Shown: positions 9,593-17,914 of the stretch, piece after piece
Layout of the letters: every line of letters starts with the position of its first letter
Numbering within the stretch: position 1 is the first letter of the stretch
NCBI GenBank assembly: GCA_029242325.1
Contig: JAQWUD010000013.1
Location: 23,489 to 87,488, forward strand
Source: Luminiphilus sp.
GTDB lineage: Bacteria; Pseudomonadota; Gammaproteobacteria; Pseudomonadales; Halieaceae
Reading direction: 5' to 3'
DNA length: 64,000 nt
The notes under the pieces: generated by a model
The model's input: the letters and a program-made list of their open reading frames with translations, nothing else
Databases searched by the model: none
Told to the model about the DNA's origin: nothing
Program-made: the position numbers and the translations under genes

Positions 9593-10467
9593 CCCAGCGG
9601 GAAGCCTGGGCCGCTGTGGCACCTTTTTGGCCCGAGTCGGCTTCCAGCCAATTTGTGCAAGCGGGCGCCATCGATTTTCATGTTCAGGTGAGTGGCTCTG
9701 GACCTGAGGTGTTGCTGCTCCACGGCGCTGGAGCATCCAGTCACTCTTTTAGCGGTCTCGCAGCGCTGCTCAGCCGAGACTACCGAGTCATCGTGCCGGA
9801 TCTGCCGGGCCAGGGGTTTTCTACCCTGCTGCCGCCGGAGTCCGTCGGCCTCGCGCCCTTTGCGGAGTATTTGGAGGCCCTGCTCGCAGAGCTGAATGCG
9901 CGACCAAAGTGGCTGATCGGCCACTCCGCCGGCGCCGCACTCGCAGCCCAATACGCCCTTCAGACGGCGTCACCCCCGCAAGGCATTCTATGCATCAATC
10001 CAGCTTTTATCCCCTTTGGTGCCTCGGCAGCCCCACTATTTAGCAAAGCCGCGCGCTGGTTGGCGGGGAGCCGTTTGCTGCCGAAAGTGCTGGCGTCGCG
10101 CGGCCTCCGATGGAGGGCAACAAGTTCCATGCTGGCAGACACAGGCTCGTCCATCGATGCGACCATGTCGCGATGTTACGACGTACTGTTGAGTGATCCC
10201 GAGCACATCAGCGGCACCCTGAGAATGATGGCGGGCTGGGATCTACCACCATTGCTGGCCCAACTTCCCAGCCTTCAGCTTCCTGTCTGGCTCGCCGCCA
10301 GCGCGGGTGATCGGACCATTCCGCCTGAGCGAAGCATCACCGTCGCGGACGCGCTGCCCTGCGGGCGCTTTATACGGGTACCCGTCCTAGGCCACTTGGC
10401 CCATGAGGAGGATCCAGCACTGTTTGAGTCCCTGTTCAGGGAACTGGCGACTCAGACTACCGCCTAA
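9589..10467 (+). CDS. bchO: BchO, Mg-chelatase-associated alpha/beta hydrolase
   Basis: A 292-residue alpha/beta hydrolase that overlaps bchD by the 4-nt ATGA, the classic bchI-bchD-bchO arrangement. Features are LLLHGAGASSHSF (oxyanion region), VPDLPGQGFS, the nucleophile elbow GHSAGAAL near residue 112, an acid strand LAASAGDRTIPP and a late LGHLAHEEDP with the catalytic His. BchO is conserved in purple bacterial Mg-chelatase operons and proposed to assist Mg insertion, though its reaction is not established. The family assignment is firm. Confidence 0.9.
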   Translation: MTQREAWAAVAPFWPESASSQFVQAGAIDFHVQVSGSGPEVLLLHGAGASSHSFSGLAALLSRDYRVIVPDLPGQGFSTLLPPESVGLAPFAEYLEALLAELNARPKWLIGHSAGAALAAQYALQTASPPQGILCINPAFIPFGASAAPLFSKAARWLAGSRLLPKVLASRGLRWRATSSMLADTGSSIDATMSRCYDVLLSDPEHISGTLRMMAGWDLPPLLAQLPSLQLPVWLAASAGDRTIPPERSITVADALPCGRFIRVPVLGHLAHEEDPALFESLFRELATQTTA

Positions 10468-10547
10468 AAACCGCGAGACACCATGAGAAAAATTCACTGA
10501 GGCACCATGAAAAGAAGGCTGTGCACCTTTACACCGCACTGATATAC

Positions 10548-10565
10548 TGTCAAATATATATGACA
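10548..10565. promoter_or_regulatory. PpsR/CrtJ-type operator upstream of crtI
   Basis: TGT-CAAATATATATG-ACA matches the TGT-N12-ACA consensus of PpsR/CrtJ and is almost fully palindromic. It ends 19 nt before the crtI ATG, where repressor binding could block the promoter. A degenerate second copy (TGT-N12-AAT, 10573-10590) follows after 7 bp and overlaps the start codon. Binding is inferred from consensus and from the ppsR gene in this cluster. Confidence 0.75.
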
Positions 10566-10584
10566 GATTAAATGTCTTTTTTTT

Positions 10585-12120
10585 ATGAATATTGCCGAAT
10601 CAGCGTTTCGCACACTAGACACAACAGAAATCCGACCCACCGCTGTGGTAATCGGCACGGGCTTTGGTGGCCTGGCAGCAGCCATTCGACTGGGCGCCAA
10701 GGGCTATCGTGTACACATGGTCGAAAAACTGGATGGACCGGGTGGGCGCGCTTACGTTTACCAACAGGATGGCTTCACCTTTGATGCCGGGCCCACGATC
10801 GTCACCGCACCTTTCCTGCTCGAAGAGCTGTGGGAAATGTGTGGCAGAAAGTTCGCAGATGATGTGGACCTGCGACCCATGGATCCCTTCTTCCGCATTC
10901 GTTTTGACGATGGCCGCATCTTTGATTACGGCGGAGACAAAGCACGCAATATCGAACAGATCAAAACCTACCGCGAAGCAGATGTCGCAGGCTACGAGCG
11001 CTATCTCAAGGCGAGCCAAGAACGCTACAAGGTAGGTTTCGAAGGGCTTGTCGACAAACCCTTTGACTCCCTGGCGGCTTTATTCAAATTTCTACCGCAA
11101 CTGATTCGCCTGCGCAGTGATCGGAGCGTTTACCAGCTTGTCTCGCGCTACATCCGCGACCCGCAGCTGCGCATGACCATGAGCTTCCATCCACTGCTCA
11201 TTGGCGGCAACCCGTTCTCAGTCACGAGCGTGTACACATTGATCTCTTTTCTCGAACAGCGCTTTGGTGTGTGGTCAGCGATGGGCGGAACCGGCAGCAT
11301 CGTCGAGGGAATGACATCGCTCATCGAGGGCCAGGGCGGGAAAATCGAGTATAACGCAGAGGTCGAAGAAATATTGGTGTCTGACGGCGCTGTTCAAGGC
11401 GTGCGGCTTCGTGATGGTCGTCAGATCAAAAGTGACTTGGTGGTATCGAATGCCGATGCGGCGTGGACGTATCGCCACATGATCCCAGCCGAGCACCGCA
11501 AGCGGTGGACCAACCGCAGAATCGAACGGTCACATTTTTCTAATGGCTTATTCGTATGGTACTTCGGCACGCAAGGGAAGTACCCTGACGTACCCCACCA
11601 CTCGGTCATTCTGGGACCCCGGTATCGCGGACTGCTGGATGACATCTTCAAACACAAGGTACTCGCCGAGGATTTCAGCCTCTATCTTCACCGTCCGACA
11701 GAAACTGATCCGTCTATGGCGCCGGAGGGTTGCGATACCTTTTATGCGCTGGCGCCAGTGCCGCATCTCGATGCGAATGTTGATTGGTCAACCTATGCCG
11801 AAACCTTTAAGGCACGGATCTGCGAGCGCCTTGAGCAAACTATGCTACCTGGTTTGCGCGACCGAGTTGTCACCTCTAGACTCCTGACACCGCAGGACTT
11901 CCACGATCGACTCAACTCGGTCAAAGGCGCGGCATTCGGCTTTGAGCCCCGAATCACACAGAGCGCCTGGTTCAGACCACACAATCGCAGCGAAGATGTA
12001 GCCGGTCTATACCTGGTAGGCGCGGGCACCCATCCCGGCGCGGGGATGCCGGCGGTCATCTCATCGGCCAAGGTGATCGATCAATTGATCCCTGCCGCGG
12101 TGCCTCGTCGTGCGGAGTGA
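10585..12120 (+). CDS. crtI: Phytoene desaturase CrtI
   Basis: A 511-residue bacterial phytoene desaturase that converts phytoene to neurosporene or lycopene using FAD. The N-terminal motif VVIGTGFGGLAAAIRLG starts near residue 21, followed by EKLDGPGGRAYVY and the substrate-side DAGPTIVTAP. The C-terminal flavin motif GAGTHPGAGMPAVISSAK is characteristic. Length and motif order are as expected for CrtI. The ATG lies just downstream of a PpsR-type palindrome. The stop overlaps the GTG start of crtB by 11 nt, so crtI-crtB are coupled. Because spirilloxanthin derives from lycopene, a four-step desaturase is expected, but step number cannot be read from sequence. Confidence 0.94.
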   Translation: MNIAESAFRTLDTTEIRPTAVVIGTGFGGLAAAIRLGAKGYRVHMVEKLDGPGGRAYVYQQDGFTFDAGPTIVTAPFLLEELWEMCGRKFADDVDLRPMDPFFRIRFDDGRIFDYGGDKARNIEQIKTYREADVAGYERYLKASQERYKVGFEGLVDKPFDSLAALFKFLPQLIRLRSDRSVYQLVSRYIRDPQLRMTMSFHPLLIGGNPFSVTSVYTLISFLEQRFGVWSAMGGTGSIVEGMTSLIEGQGGKIEYNAEVEEILVSDGAVQGVRLRDGRQIKSDLVVSNADAAWTYRHMIPAEHRKRWTNRRIERSHFSNGLFVWYFGTQGKYPDVPHHSVILGPRYRGLLDDIFKHKVLAEDFSLYLHRPTETDPSMAPEGCDTFYALAPVPHLDANVDWSTYAETFKARICERLEQTMLPGLRDRVVTSRLLTPQDFHDRLNSVKGAAFGFEPRITQSAWFRPHNRSEDVAGLYLVGAGTHPGAGMPAVISSAKVIDQLIPAAVPRRAE

Positions 12121-13171
12121 CCTCCAAATCACAACGCCTCACACCGACATGACCGAATGCCAGCGCCTACTCTGTCATGGCTCTCGCTCCTTCCACATCG
12201 CGTCGCGCTTTTTGCCTCTGCCACTGCGGGAATCGGCATCTGGCCTCTATGCTTTCTGCCGGGTCGCTGACGATCTCGTTGATCTGGGTGGGAATCCACG
12301 CGCAGCGTTAACTACGCTGCATCACCGACTCGACCAAATCTATGCCGGTCGCCCGGAGAACCATCCGGTTGATCGTGTCTTGAGCCAAATTGTCATTGAC
12401 CACCGGATGCCGAGGGGTCTACTCGACGCCCTACTAGAAGGCTTTGAATGGGATGCAGAGGGGCGCAACTACGAAACGCTCTCAGACGTGTGTGATTACG
12501 GCGCACGCGTGGCCGGGGCCGTGGGGGTCATGATGGCTATTCTCATGGGCATCAAAGACCATTCGAGCCTCGCTCGTGCTGCAGACCTTGGCGTTGCCAT
12601 GCAGCTTACCAACATCTGTCGCGACGTGGGTGAGGATGCTCGCGCGGGTCGACTTTATCTACCGCGCGCACTCATGCGTGAGCATGGCCTGGAACCCGAG
12701 GCTTTCCTGCATCAACCCAAGCCCAGTGCAGCGCTGTCTGCAGTGTTACGCCAACTGCTCCTCGAGGCGGATCGACGTTATGTCATGGCAGACCAGGGCA
12801 TTCGGCAACTGCCACGTCGCTGCCGACCCGGAATTCTAGCAGCACGACTGCTTTATTCCGAGATCGGCAAAACCGTCGCCCGCAACGATTATGACTGCAT
12901 CAACCGTCGTGCCATTGTCTCAGGAAAACGAAAGTGCCGAATTTTGATGAGGCTTTTTAGCAATTTCTCACCGGCCCAAGAACTGCTCCTCGCACCCTGC
13001 GCTCCTGAAAATCGGTTTCTCATCGACACGGTGCCGAAAACCGAAGAATGGCAACGCGACACTCACCCTCGACGCTTCACTGCCAGCGCCTCATGGATGC
13101 TTGAGCTGTTTATGGTGATGGAGCAGCGTGACGAAATGACGGCGCAAGGGCAGCCGGTCAAACACGAATGA
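12110..13171 (+). CDS. crtB: Phytoene synthase CrtB
   Basis: A 353-residue trans-isoprenyl diphosphate synthase that condenses two GGPP molecules to 15-cis-phytoene. It has the substrate-binding motif SRSFHIASRFLP, the first aspartate motif DDLVD (54-58) and the second motif NICRDVGEDARAGRLYLP (from about 167). I list the GTG at 12110, which overlaps the crtI stop; an in-frame ATG at 12149 is an equally reasonable start. The C-terminus is somewhat longer than average (about 40 extra residues after about 310) without a recognised domain. The gene converges on idi with only 5 nt between the stops. Confidence 0.92.
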   Translation: MRSDLQITTPHTDMTECQRLLCHGSRSFHIASRFLPLPLRESASGLYAFCRVADDLVDLGGNPRAALTTLHHRLDQIYAGRPENHPVDRVLSQIVIDHRMPRGLLDALLEGFEWDAEGRNYETLSDVCDYGARVAGAVGVMMAILMGIKDHSSLARAADLGVAMQLTNICRDVGEDARAGRLYLPRALMREHGLEPEAFLHQPKPSAALSAVLRQLLLEADRRYVMADQGIRQLPRRCRPGILAARLLYSEIGKTVARNDYDCINRRAIVSGKRKCRILMRLFSNFSPAQELLLAPCAPENRFLIDTVPKTEEWQRDTHPRRFTASASWMLELFMVMEQRDEMTAQGQPVKHE

Positions 13172-13176
13172 CCTGG

Positions 13177-13800
13177 CTAGCCAGCGCTTGCGCTGTTTGA
13201 GGTTGGGCGCCAATTCAAGCCGATTGTCTCTATAACATCTGCATAACTTCCCGAGCGGAGTGCGCCCCACTCGAGCCTGAACCACGGTGTCAAAGTGTCA
13301 GGCGTATTCACCAACCACTCGTCAAGCGCGTCGGGGAGAATCCATTGGTAAGCGTCGATCTCTTGTGGGTTGGGAGTGGGTTCAGATTCAAGCCGACCCA
13401 CGTAGACCGAGCATAGCTCGTGCTCAGCGCCTTTTTCGTTGTACTGGGCCTGGTATCTAAATCTGTGCGTGAATAAGAGATCTGCCTTGACGCTCAGTTC
13501 TTCCATGAGTCGTCGCTGTGTAGCGACGCCGTAAGACTCTCCCCGGCGAGGGTGGCTACAGCAGGTATTGGACCAAAATCCAGGCCAAAGTGGTTTTTGC
13601 TTGCTGCGCTTTTGCAGCAGCACCTGACCTGTAGAGTCGAAAAGAAATATTGAGAACGCGCGGTGCAGGGTGCCTGTGCCTTGGTGGAGCTCCGCTTTTG
13701 TCCCGTGGCCTCGTATGCGATCTGCAGAATCTACGATGATCAGTGCCTCGTTATCAAATGAGACGATCTCGCTCTGCGATGATGGTCGGCGCGAATCCAT
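13177..13800 (-). CDS. idi: Isopentenyl-diphosphate delta-isomerase type 1
   Basis: A 207-residue Nudix-fold type I IDI, which interconverts IPP and DMAPP for GGPP synthesis. The signatures are AFSIFLFDSTGQVLLQKRS, the active-site Cys in SNTCCSHPRRGE, a Nudix-like RRLMEELSV, and EHELCSVYVGR with the metal-binding and catalytic Glu. I start at ATG 13800; the further upstream TTG (13818) is less likely. It lies downstream of pufBA on the same strand (about 200 nt) and could be an outlying member of that unit. Presence of idi in the photosynthesis cluster fits a high demand for C5 units for carotenoid and the bacteriochlorophyll tail. Confidence 0.93.
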   Translation of the reverse strand: MDSRRPSSQSEIVSFDNEALIIVDSADRIRGHGTKAELHQGTGTLHRAFSIFLFDSTGQVLLQKRSKQKPLWPGFWSNTCCSHPRRGESYGVATQRRLMEELSVKADLLFTHRFRYQAQYNEKGAEHELCSVYVGRLESEPTPNPQEIDAYQWILPDALDEWLVNTPDTLTPWFRLEWGALRSGSYADVIETIGLNWRPTSNSASAG

Positions 13801-13973
13801 AATCTGTACCCCAATCAAAATAAAATGACCCGTTCCCCAGAGGGAAGTGACGTCAGAAAAGCAGTTCAGTTATTAAGGCGATCGACAGCTCTGGGGGCAG
13901 GGTGATCGCAAACTTGTCTACTTTTTCCGCCACCGGCTTCACCTTTCGGCTTCACTACGGGTCGCAAGATCTC

Positions 13974-13993
13974 AGGCCCCCAAGGAGGGGCCT
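13974..13993 (-). terminator. GC-rich hairpin after pufA
   Basis: AGGCCCC and GGGGCCT form a 7-bp stem around a 6-nt loop about 10 nt after the pufA stop (minus strand). No T-run follows, so it may be a factor-dependent terminator or, as known for puf mRNAs, a 3' stabilising hairpin rather than an intrinsic terminator. Confidence 0.55.
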
Positions 13994-14003
13994 GTAACAC
14001 GTG

Positions 14004-14195
14004 CTAGCTCCGAGCAGGAGGCAGGGCCTCTTGCTGTGTGCTAACGGCAAGGCCGCCGCCATCAGGATCACCTAGCCAGTTATATCTGTCAGTACTCAAC
14101 AGAATAAAGTGGATAGTCAGTGCCAGTGTAAACACTGCCACTGCTAGACCCGTCAGGACTTGGCGTGGATCAAACAACATCCAGAATCTGTGCAT
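14004..14195 (-). CDS. pufA: Light-harvesting LH1 alpha subunit
   Basis: A 63-residue LH1 alpha polypeptide. The N-terminus MHRFWMLFDPRQVLTGLAVA is typical of PufA. The single transmembrane helix spans about 12-34, and the bacteriochlorophyll-ligating His29 lies in the LTIHFILLST segment. A polar C-terminal tail of about 20 residues follows TDRYNWL. A GGAGA ribosome site precedes the ATG. It follows pufB after a 72-nt gap. The order pufB-pufA is standard, but the pair sits downstream of pufC rather than upstream of pufL. Confidence 0.93.
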   Translation of the reverse strand: MHRFWMLFDPRQVLTGLAVAVFTLALTIHFILLSTDRYNWLGDPDGGGLAVSTQQEALPPARS

Positions 14196-14267
14196 AAATT
14201 GTCTCCGTTACGTTATAGCGACGTGGCTTTTACACCACACGCTGTGAACAAAGCGGTTCCTTGGCTC

Positions 14268-14393
14268 TTAGAACCAGGGCTTCCACACGTAGAGCAAATA
14301 ATGCGCAACGATCGCGATGCCCACAAATCCAAGGAACCCAGTCAGATATGCTGAGTGGAACTCTTTGGCTTCGCTTTCAGACAAACTACTCAT
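14268..14393 (-). CDS. pufB: Light-harvesting LH1 beta subunit
   Basis: A short 41-residue gene starting with ATG at 14393 behind a strong GGGAGG site (complement of 14402-14407). The N-terminus is polar (MSSLSESEAKEFHSAY), followed by one helix, the ligand motif VAHYLLYVWKPWF with His31, and the aromatic WKPWF end typical of LH1 beta chains. It pairs with the downstream pufA to form the LH1 ring around the reaction centre. It is separated from pufC by about 218 nt, longer than any other spacer in this operon. Confidence 0.92.
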   Translation of the reverse strand: MSSLSESEAKEFHSAYLTGFLGFVGIAIVAHYLLYVWKPWF

Positions 14394-14611
14394 GGTTAAT
14401 ACCTCCCATGTACGTTTGTTTCCTCAATTTGCCGTCCGATGACACCGGGGTGCTGTCAGACGACGCCTTTTTGGATCAATCCTCCACTCGAGAGCGTTGG
14501 TTTGATCTCTCTTAACTTTGCCAGACTGGCCTAGTCAAGATTCTTTTCCACCTCACTTGCTGGTGGCATTCTGAGTGCAGCGCGCTTGTTGCTGCCTCAC
14601 TGTTTAATCAA
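14394..14611 (-). other. pufC-pufB spacer (possible processing or promoter region)
   Basis: A 218-nt gap in an otherwise tightly packed operon. On the minus strand it contains a TTGACT hexamer followed after 17 nt by TTAAGA (a poor -10), and short imperfect stems such as GCCAG-T-CTGGC and TGACA..TGTCA. No TGT-N12-ACA site is present. It may hold an internal promoter or an RNase processing site that sets LH1 to reaction-centre stoichiometry, but neither is demonstrated. Confidence 0.35.
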
Positions 14612-15754
14612 TCAGTGCGCTTCTCCCGCAGATTCAGCCTGGTCCAGACTCGCGCTTTCCATGCCGCCTTCGATGGCTTCTACAGCCTTCTCTACAGCGC
14701 CCTCTATCGCATCCGCCGCCTCTTCAATGAGGTCAATCGGAGCAGGGGCGAGTGAACCCAGATTGGGGTAATCGGCGAGCATGTTGGCACCCAGCAAAGG
14801 CTGATAGGCACCCTGATGGCAGGTAGCGCAGTTCACCTTTTGGGCATCTCCCATTGGGCCTTGCCGATATTCTGGCAGCCAATCATTGGTCGGGTTGATG
14901 TAGTCGTTATTCATCGACTTGACCATTTGCTGTCCATGCCATGCTTTCACTCGCTCAGAGTTACTCTGTTCCCACGATCCAAACGCGCGGCTGTTGTGAC
15001 AGTGCGTGCAGTTCACACCCAGTGCGTCTGAGTAGTGCATCATCAGGCTGTAGATGTGTTCCGTGCTGCGGATGGATTCCGTGTGGCCGGTCGGAAGGGC
15101 TGTGCCGCCTTGTGCTCGCGCGACGCCATCTTCTAGCAGATAAGGGGTAAAAGGGTCGATCGATAAAGAGGTATAGACCGAAGACTCTTGGTGCGCCACA
15201 TTCTGCATCAAGTGGTTGTGGCCTTCGGCATGTCTAGGGGGCACACCGATCGTCCAAACCTGCTCAGGCACGTTGTTACCGCGGTGACAGGTGTAGCAGG
15301 TCACTCCGGCACCACCTACATGTGCGCCCCAGTTCTCGTTGGCGTTCTGGGTCATTAAGATCATGACGCGCGCTACTTTCTTCGTATACAGGGTGTCCTG
15401 TTCGAATCCCTCGCCCGCAACATGGCAGTAATTGCAGCCTTGCTCTGGGGAAACCCACTGCGTGATGGCAGCCATCAGGCGGGTAAATTCTCCAACCGAG
15501 AGATGACCTAAAGCCTCAACATTCTTGTAGATGTCACCGGCTTTCGGACCCTCAGAGCTGACAGCGGGGATCGCGGCCGGGACCTGATTGGCGGCAACCA
15601 CTTCTTGAAGCACTTCAGGACTGTACACCGCTTCCATGCCCGTGCCGCGATATCCTCTTTGCACGGTTTCCTGAGGGGGAAGGTCGCACCCAGTCAGCAG
15701 TAAGGCGCTGAGTAATGCGGTCCCCGCGAATAATTGCATATTGAGGATTTTCAT
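14612..15754 (-). CDS. pufC: Reaction-centre tetrahaem cytochrome subunit
   Basis: A 380-residue periplasmic cytochrome that re-reduces the special pair. It begins with a lipoprotein signal ending in a lipobox LLLTGC (Cys23). Four c-type haem motifs are visible: CNYCH, CYTCH, CTHCH and CATCH. The ATG overlaps the pufM stop by 4 nt. The C-terminal 45 residues form an unusual acidic, alanine-rich tail with AIEG/AVEK-type repeats, beyond the usual PufC end. Tethered tetrahaem subunits are common in purple bacteria but absent from Rhodobacter sphaeroides. The gene is followed by the LH1 genes. Confidence 0.95.
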   Translation of the reverse strand: MKILNMQLFAGTALLSALLLTGCDLPPQETVQRGYRGTGMEAVYSPEVLQEVVAANQVPAAIPAVSSEGPKAGDIYKNVEALGHLSVGEFTRLMAAITQWVSPEQGCNYCHVAGEGFEQDTLYTKKVARVMILMTQNANENWGAHVGGAGVTCYTCHRGNNVPEQVWTIGVPPRHAEGHNHLMQNVAHQESSVYTSLSIDPFTPYLLEDGVARAQGGTALPTGHTESIRSTEHIYSLMMHYSDALGVNCTHCHNSRAFGSWEQSNSERVKAWHGQQMVKSMNNDYINPTNDWLPEYRQGPMGDAQKVNCATCHQGAYQPLLGANMLADYPNLGSLAPAPIDLIEEAADAIEGAVEKAVEAIEGGMESASLDQAESAGEAH

Positions 15755-16725
15755 TGTGCACCCTCCATCATTGGGTCTAACACGGGGGTTGCCTCAAGCG
15801 CCGGATAGGGTGGAACGATGCCGTGCTTCATGCCCCACAGGTACCAGTTCTCCACGACGGTGCCGGTGAGCAGGATGCCGATGGCACCCGTGATGACGGT
15901 CAGCACTGCGAACCACCAGGCCCACCGGTGAATGGACTCCATGGACGCGTTGAAGCCCATGCACCATCTCCAGAATAGTGCGCCTCGCTCTGCAGCTGTT
16001 CCACGATCAGTGATCTGGTCAATCTCCCGATCGGCACCATAGCGACTGGTTGCAAGAATGGTGGCCCCATGCATCGCGAAGAGCACAGCAGAGCCGTACA
16101 GGAACGCAATGGAGAGCATGTGGAAGGGGTTGTAGAACAGATTGCCGTAGCGCAGCGAGAAGGCAGCCGTCCAATCAAGGTGAGGGAAAATGCCGAATGG
16201 CACTGCCTCATTCCAAGATCCCATCAGGATAGGGCGAATAAATCCCAGCACAAGATAAAGCGAAATGGCTGCGCCAAATGCCCACGCTAGATAATTGCTC
16301 ATACCCAGATTGCGTGAAATTTGGAATGTGCGTGCCCACCACAGCATGATGGAGAGCGTTAGCAAAGCTCCTGTTATCAGCCACCAGCCACCGTCATTAA
16401 GGGGTGGGATGGATAAACCGTACTGTGGGCCGGGCGGATCGAGTGACAACCAAAATAGTTGCCGTACAAACTGAACTGGATCCCAGTTCACTGATGCCAG
16501 CATGTTCATGCCAATGATCAGGAACGCGAGTAATCCGGTGATCAGGGAGAAAACACCGAGTGTGCCCAGATAAATGGGGCCTAGTTGCGCATCGCCGAGC
16601 TTGCCCAATAGATGGTTGTGGACCATCCCTTTAGTGCGATTGCGTTCTGCATCGCCGATAGGGACACCGGAATAGTCAGGTGCGGAGACCTGCACTGTCG
16701 TAAATATATTTTGATATTCTCTCAT
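15751..16725 (-). CDS. pufM: Photosynthetic reaction centre M subunit
   Basis: A 324-residue M subunit with five transmembrane helices. The segments [15 protein letters not shown] (His ligand for the accessory pigments/iron) and [15 protein letters not shown] (iron-ligand His) are typical, as are the N-terminal [13 protein letters not shown] and the [17 protein letters not shown] stretch. Together with PufL it binds the special pair, accessory bacteriochlorophylls, bacteriopheophytins, quinones and non-haem iron. It begins 15 nt after pufL and overlaps pufC by 4 nt. pufM is the usual marker gene for aerobic anoxygenic phototrophs. Confidence 0.97.
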   Translation of the reverse strand: MREYQNIFTTVQVSAPDYSGVPIGDAERNRTKGMVHNHLLGKLGDAQLGPIYLGTLGVFSLITGLLAFLIIGMNMLASVNWDPVQFVRQLFWLSLDPPGPQYGLSIPPLNDGGWWLITGALLTLSIMLWWARTFQISRNLGMSNYLAWAFGAAISLYLVLGFIRPILMGSWNEAVPFGIFPHLDWTAAFSLRYGNLFYNPFHMLSIAFLYGSAVLFAMHGATILATSRYGADREIDQITDRGTAAERGALFWRWCMGFNASMESIHRWAWWFAVLTVITGAIGILLTGTVVENWYLWGMKHGIVPPYPALEATPVLDPMMEGAQ

Positions 16726-16740
16726 GATGCAGTTCCCTCC

Positions 16741-17565
16741 TTAGTACCAAACCGGTAGTTCGAGCCACCAGTTCCACCATTCAGGCCAGCCACGGGTCCA
16801 GAACGGGCCGCTGATGACAATGCAAACCGCACTCCAGAAAGCTGCAGAGATGGCAACAAATAGGCCAAGGCGGTGGATGCCCAGAGCACCGACGGAATAA
16901 CCAATGTCGTCGCGGAAAAATGTGTTTTCATGCTCGCCGGTCTTGACGGTCTCACCCTCTCGGGGATCAGTGGCCATCAGGATGAGAGATCCATGCATGG
17001 ACAGTGCCATGGCGGTGGTGAAGAAAAAGGTCACTGCAATCATATGCGCCGGGTTGTAATGGAAGTGCAGGAACTGGTAACCCACATTCGATACCCAGTC
17101 GAGGTGGCTGAGTATGCCGTATGGGAAGCCATGGCCCCATGCCCCGAGTAGCACCGGCCGCACGATGACCAGCGTTACGTAAGCCAGTATCGCGAAGCTG
17201 AAGGCGAAAGGTATGTGTAGCCCCATGCCGAGCTTGCGTGAGAGTTCAACCTGGCGCAGCGCCCAAGACGCAAACGCTGCGACCGCACAGATCGTGATGA
17301 TCTGCCACAGCCCACCCTCCATCAGAGGGGCAAGGCCTAAGCCGTATGACAGGTCTGGGGGTGCAATACTGATCTGCCAGATATTCCACGTCGGACCCAT
17401 GGCCGCTCCGTAGACCAGCAGCCCGGTACCCAGGCCGGCAAAAAACAGCGTTGTTACGCCAAAAAAGCCGACCCAAAAGGGGCCTATCCAGAAATCGAAT
17501 AGATCACCCCCGATCAGGGTCCCTCCCCGGACGCGATACTTTTTCTCAAACGTCAGCATCGACAT
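16741..17565 (-). CDS. pufL: Photosynthetic reaction centre L subunit
   Basis: A 274-residue L subunit. I start at ATG 17565 ([16 protein letters not shown]), which matches family N-termini and has an AGGGAGAG ribosome site 7 nt upstream. The helices carry the expected ligands, for example the [25 protein letters not shown] region (split across two helices) and GIHRLGLF. The [21 protein letters not shown] loop is typical. It works with PufM, PuhA and PufC in the reaction centre. It lies about 80 nt downstream of the putative pufQ, with a GC-rich hairpin between them. Confidence 0.97.
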   Translation of the reverse strand: MSMLTFEKKYRVRGGTLIGGDLFDFWIGPFWVGFFGVTTLFFAGLGTGLLVYGAAMGPTWNIWQISIAPPDLSYGLGLAPLMEGGLWQIITICAVAAFASWALRQVELSRKLGMGLHIPFAFSFAILAYVTLVIVRPVLLGAWGHGFPYGILSHLDWVSNVGYQFLHFHYNPAHMIAVTFFFTTAMALSMHGSLILMATDPREGETVKTGEHENTFFRDDIGYSVGALGIHRLGLFVAISAAFWSAVCIVISGPFWTRGWPEWWNWWLELPVWY

Positions 17566-17619
17566 GACATGACTCTCCCTTATGGCGACAAGCACCAGTT
17601 TTCAAAAAACCACCCGGTG

Positions 17620-17640
17620 ACCCCCACCTCCTATGGGGGT
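17620..17640 (-). repeat. GC-rich hairpin between pufQ and pufL
   Basis: ACCCCCA and TGGGGGT form a 7-bp perfect stem around a 7-nt loop, between the pufQ stop (17649) and the pufL start (17565). No T-run follows on the minus strand. It may protect the 5' end of a processed puf mRNA segment or partly attenuate readthrough from bchZ-pufQ. Confidence 0.55.
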
Positions 17641-17648
17641 TGATTGGG

Positions 17649-17861
17649 CTAAATCCTCATAAAGGCATAGGGCGTTAGGCTGTAAGCCGCGCGCCGAGCC
17701 TCCTGCCAGCAGCTCTCCGTGCTGCTGCTCCGTTGTGAAGTGAGTGACTTCAGTACCGCTGCAAACAGGAACCACATGAAAACCATCGCGAACAGCATTT
17801 TGAAATGCATTTGCTCCCAGACGCCATGCGGCCCATCGCTTGTTTTGTTCTGCGTTGCCAT
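17649..17861 (-). CDS. pufQ: Putative PufQ-like small membrane protein
   Basis: A 70-residue protein starting at ATG 17861 behind a very strong GGGGGAGGA site. A longer form starting at 17918 would overlap the bchZ stop by 4 nt. It has a soluble N-terminus, one transmembrane helix (MLFAMVFMWFLFAAVLKSL), and a C-terminal EARRAAYSLTPYAFMRI segment that resembles the conserved end of PufQ. Position between bchZ and the puf reaction-centre genes is exactly that of pufQ in Rhodobacter, where PufQ affects bacteriochlorophyll synthesis or delivery. Identity is based on position, size and the tail motif, so it is probable rather than certain. Confidence 0.6.
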   Translation of the reverse strand: MATQNKTSDGPHGVWEQMHFKMLFAMVFMWFLFAAVLKSLTSQRSSSTESCWQEARRAAYSLTPYAFMRI

Positions 17862-17914
17862 GAGTCCTCCCCCCCCGAAGGGTGTTTCTGTCACTATCGA
17901 AGTCGTGCTCTTAT

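Noticed and set aside
14394..14611. Sigma-70 promoter for pufBA in the pufC-pufB spacer
   Set aside because: The TTGACT hexamer is acceptable but the -10 (TTAAGA) is poor; not supported well enough to call.
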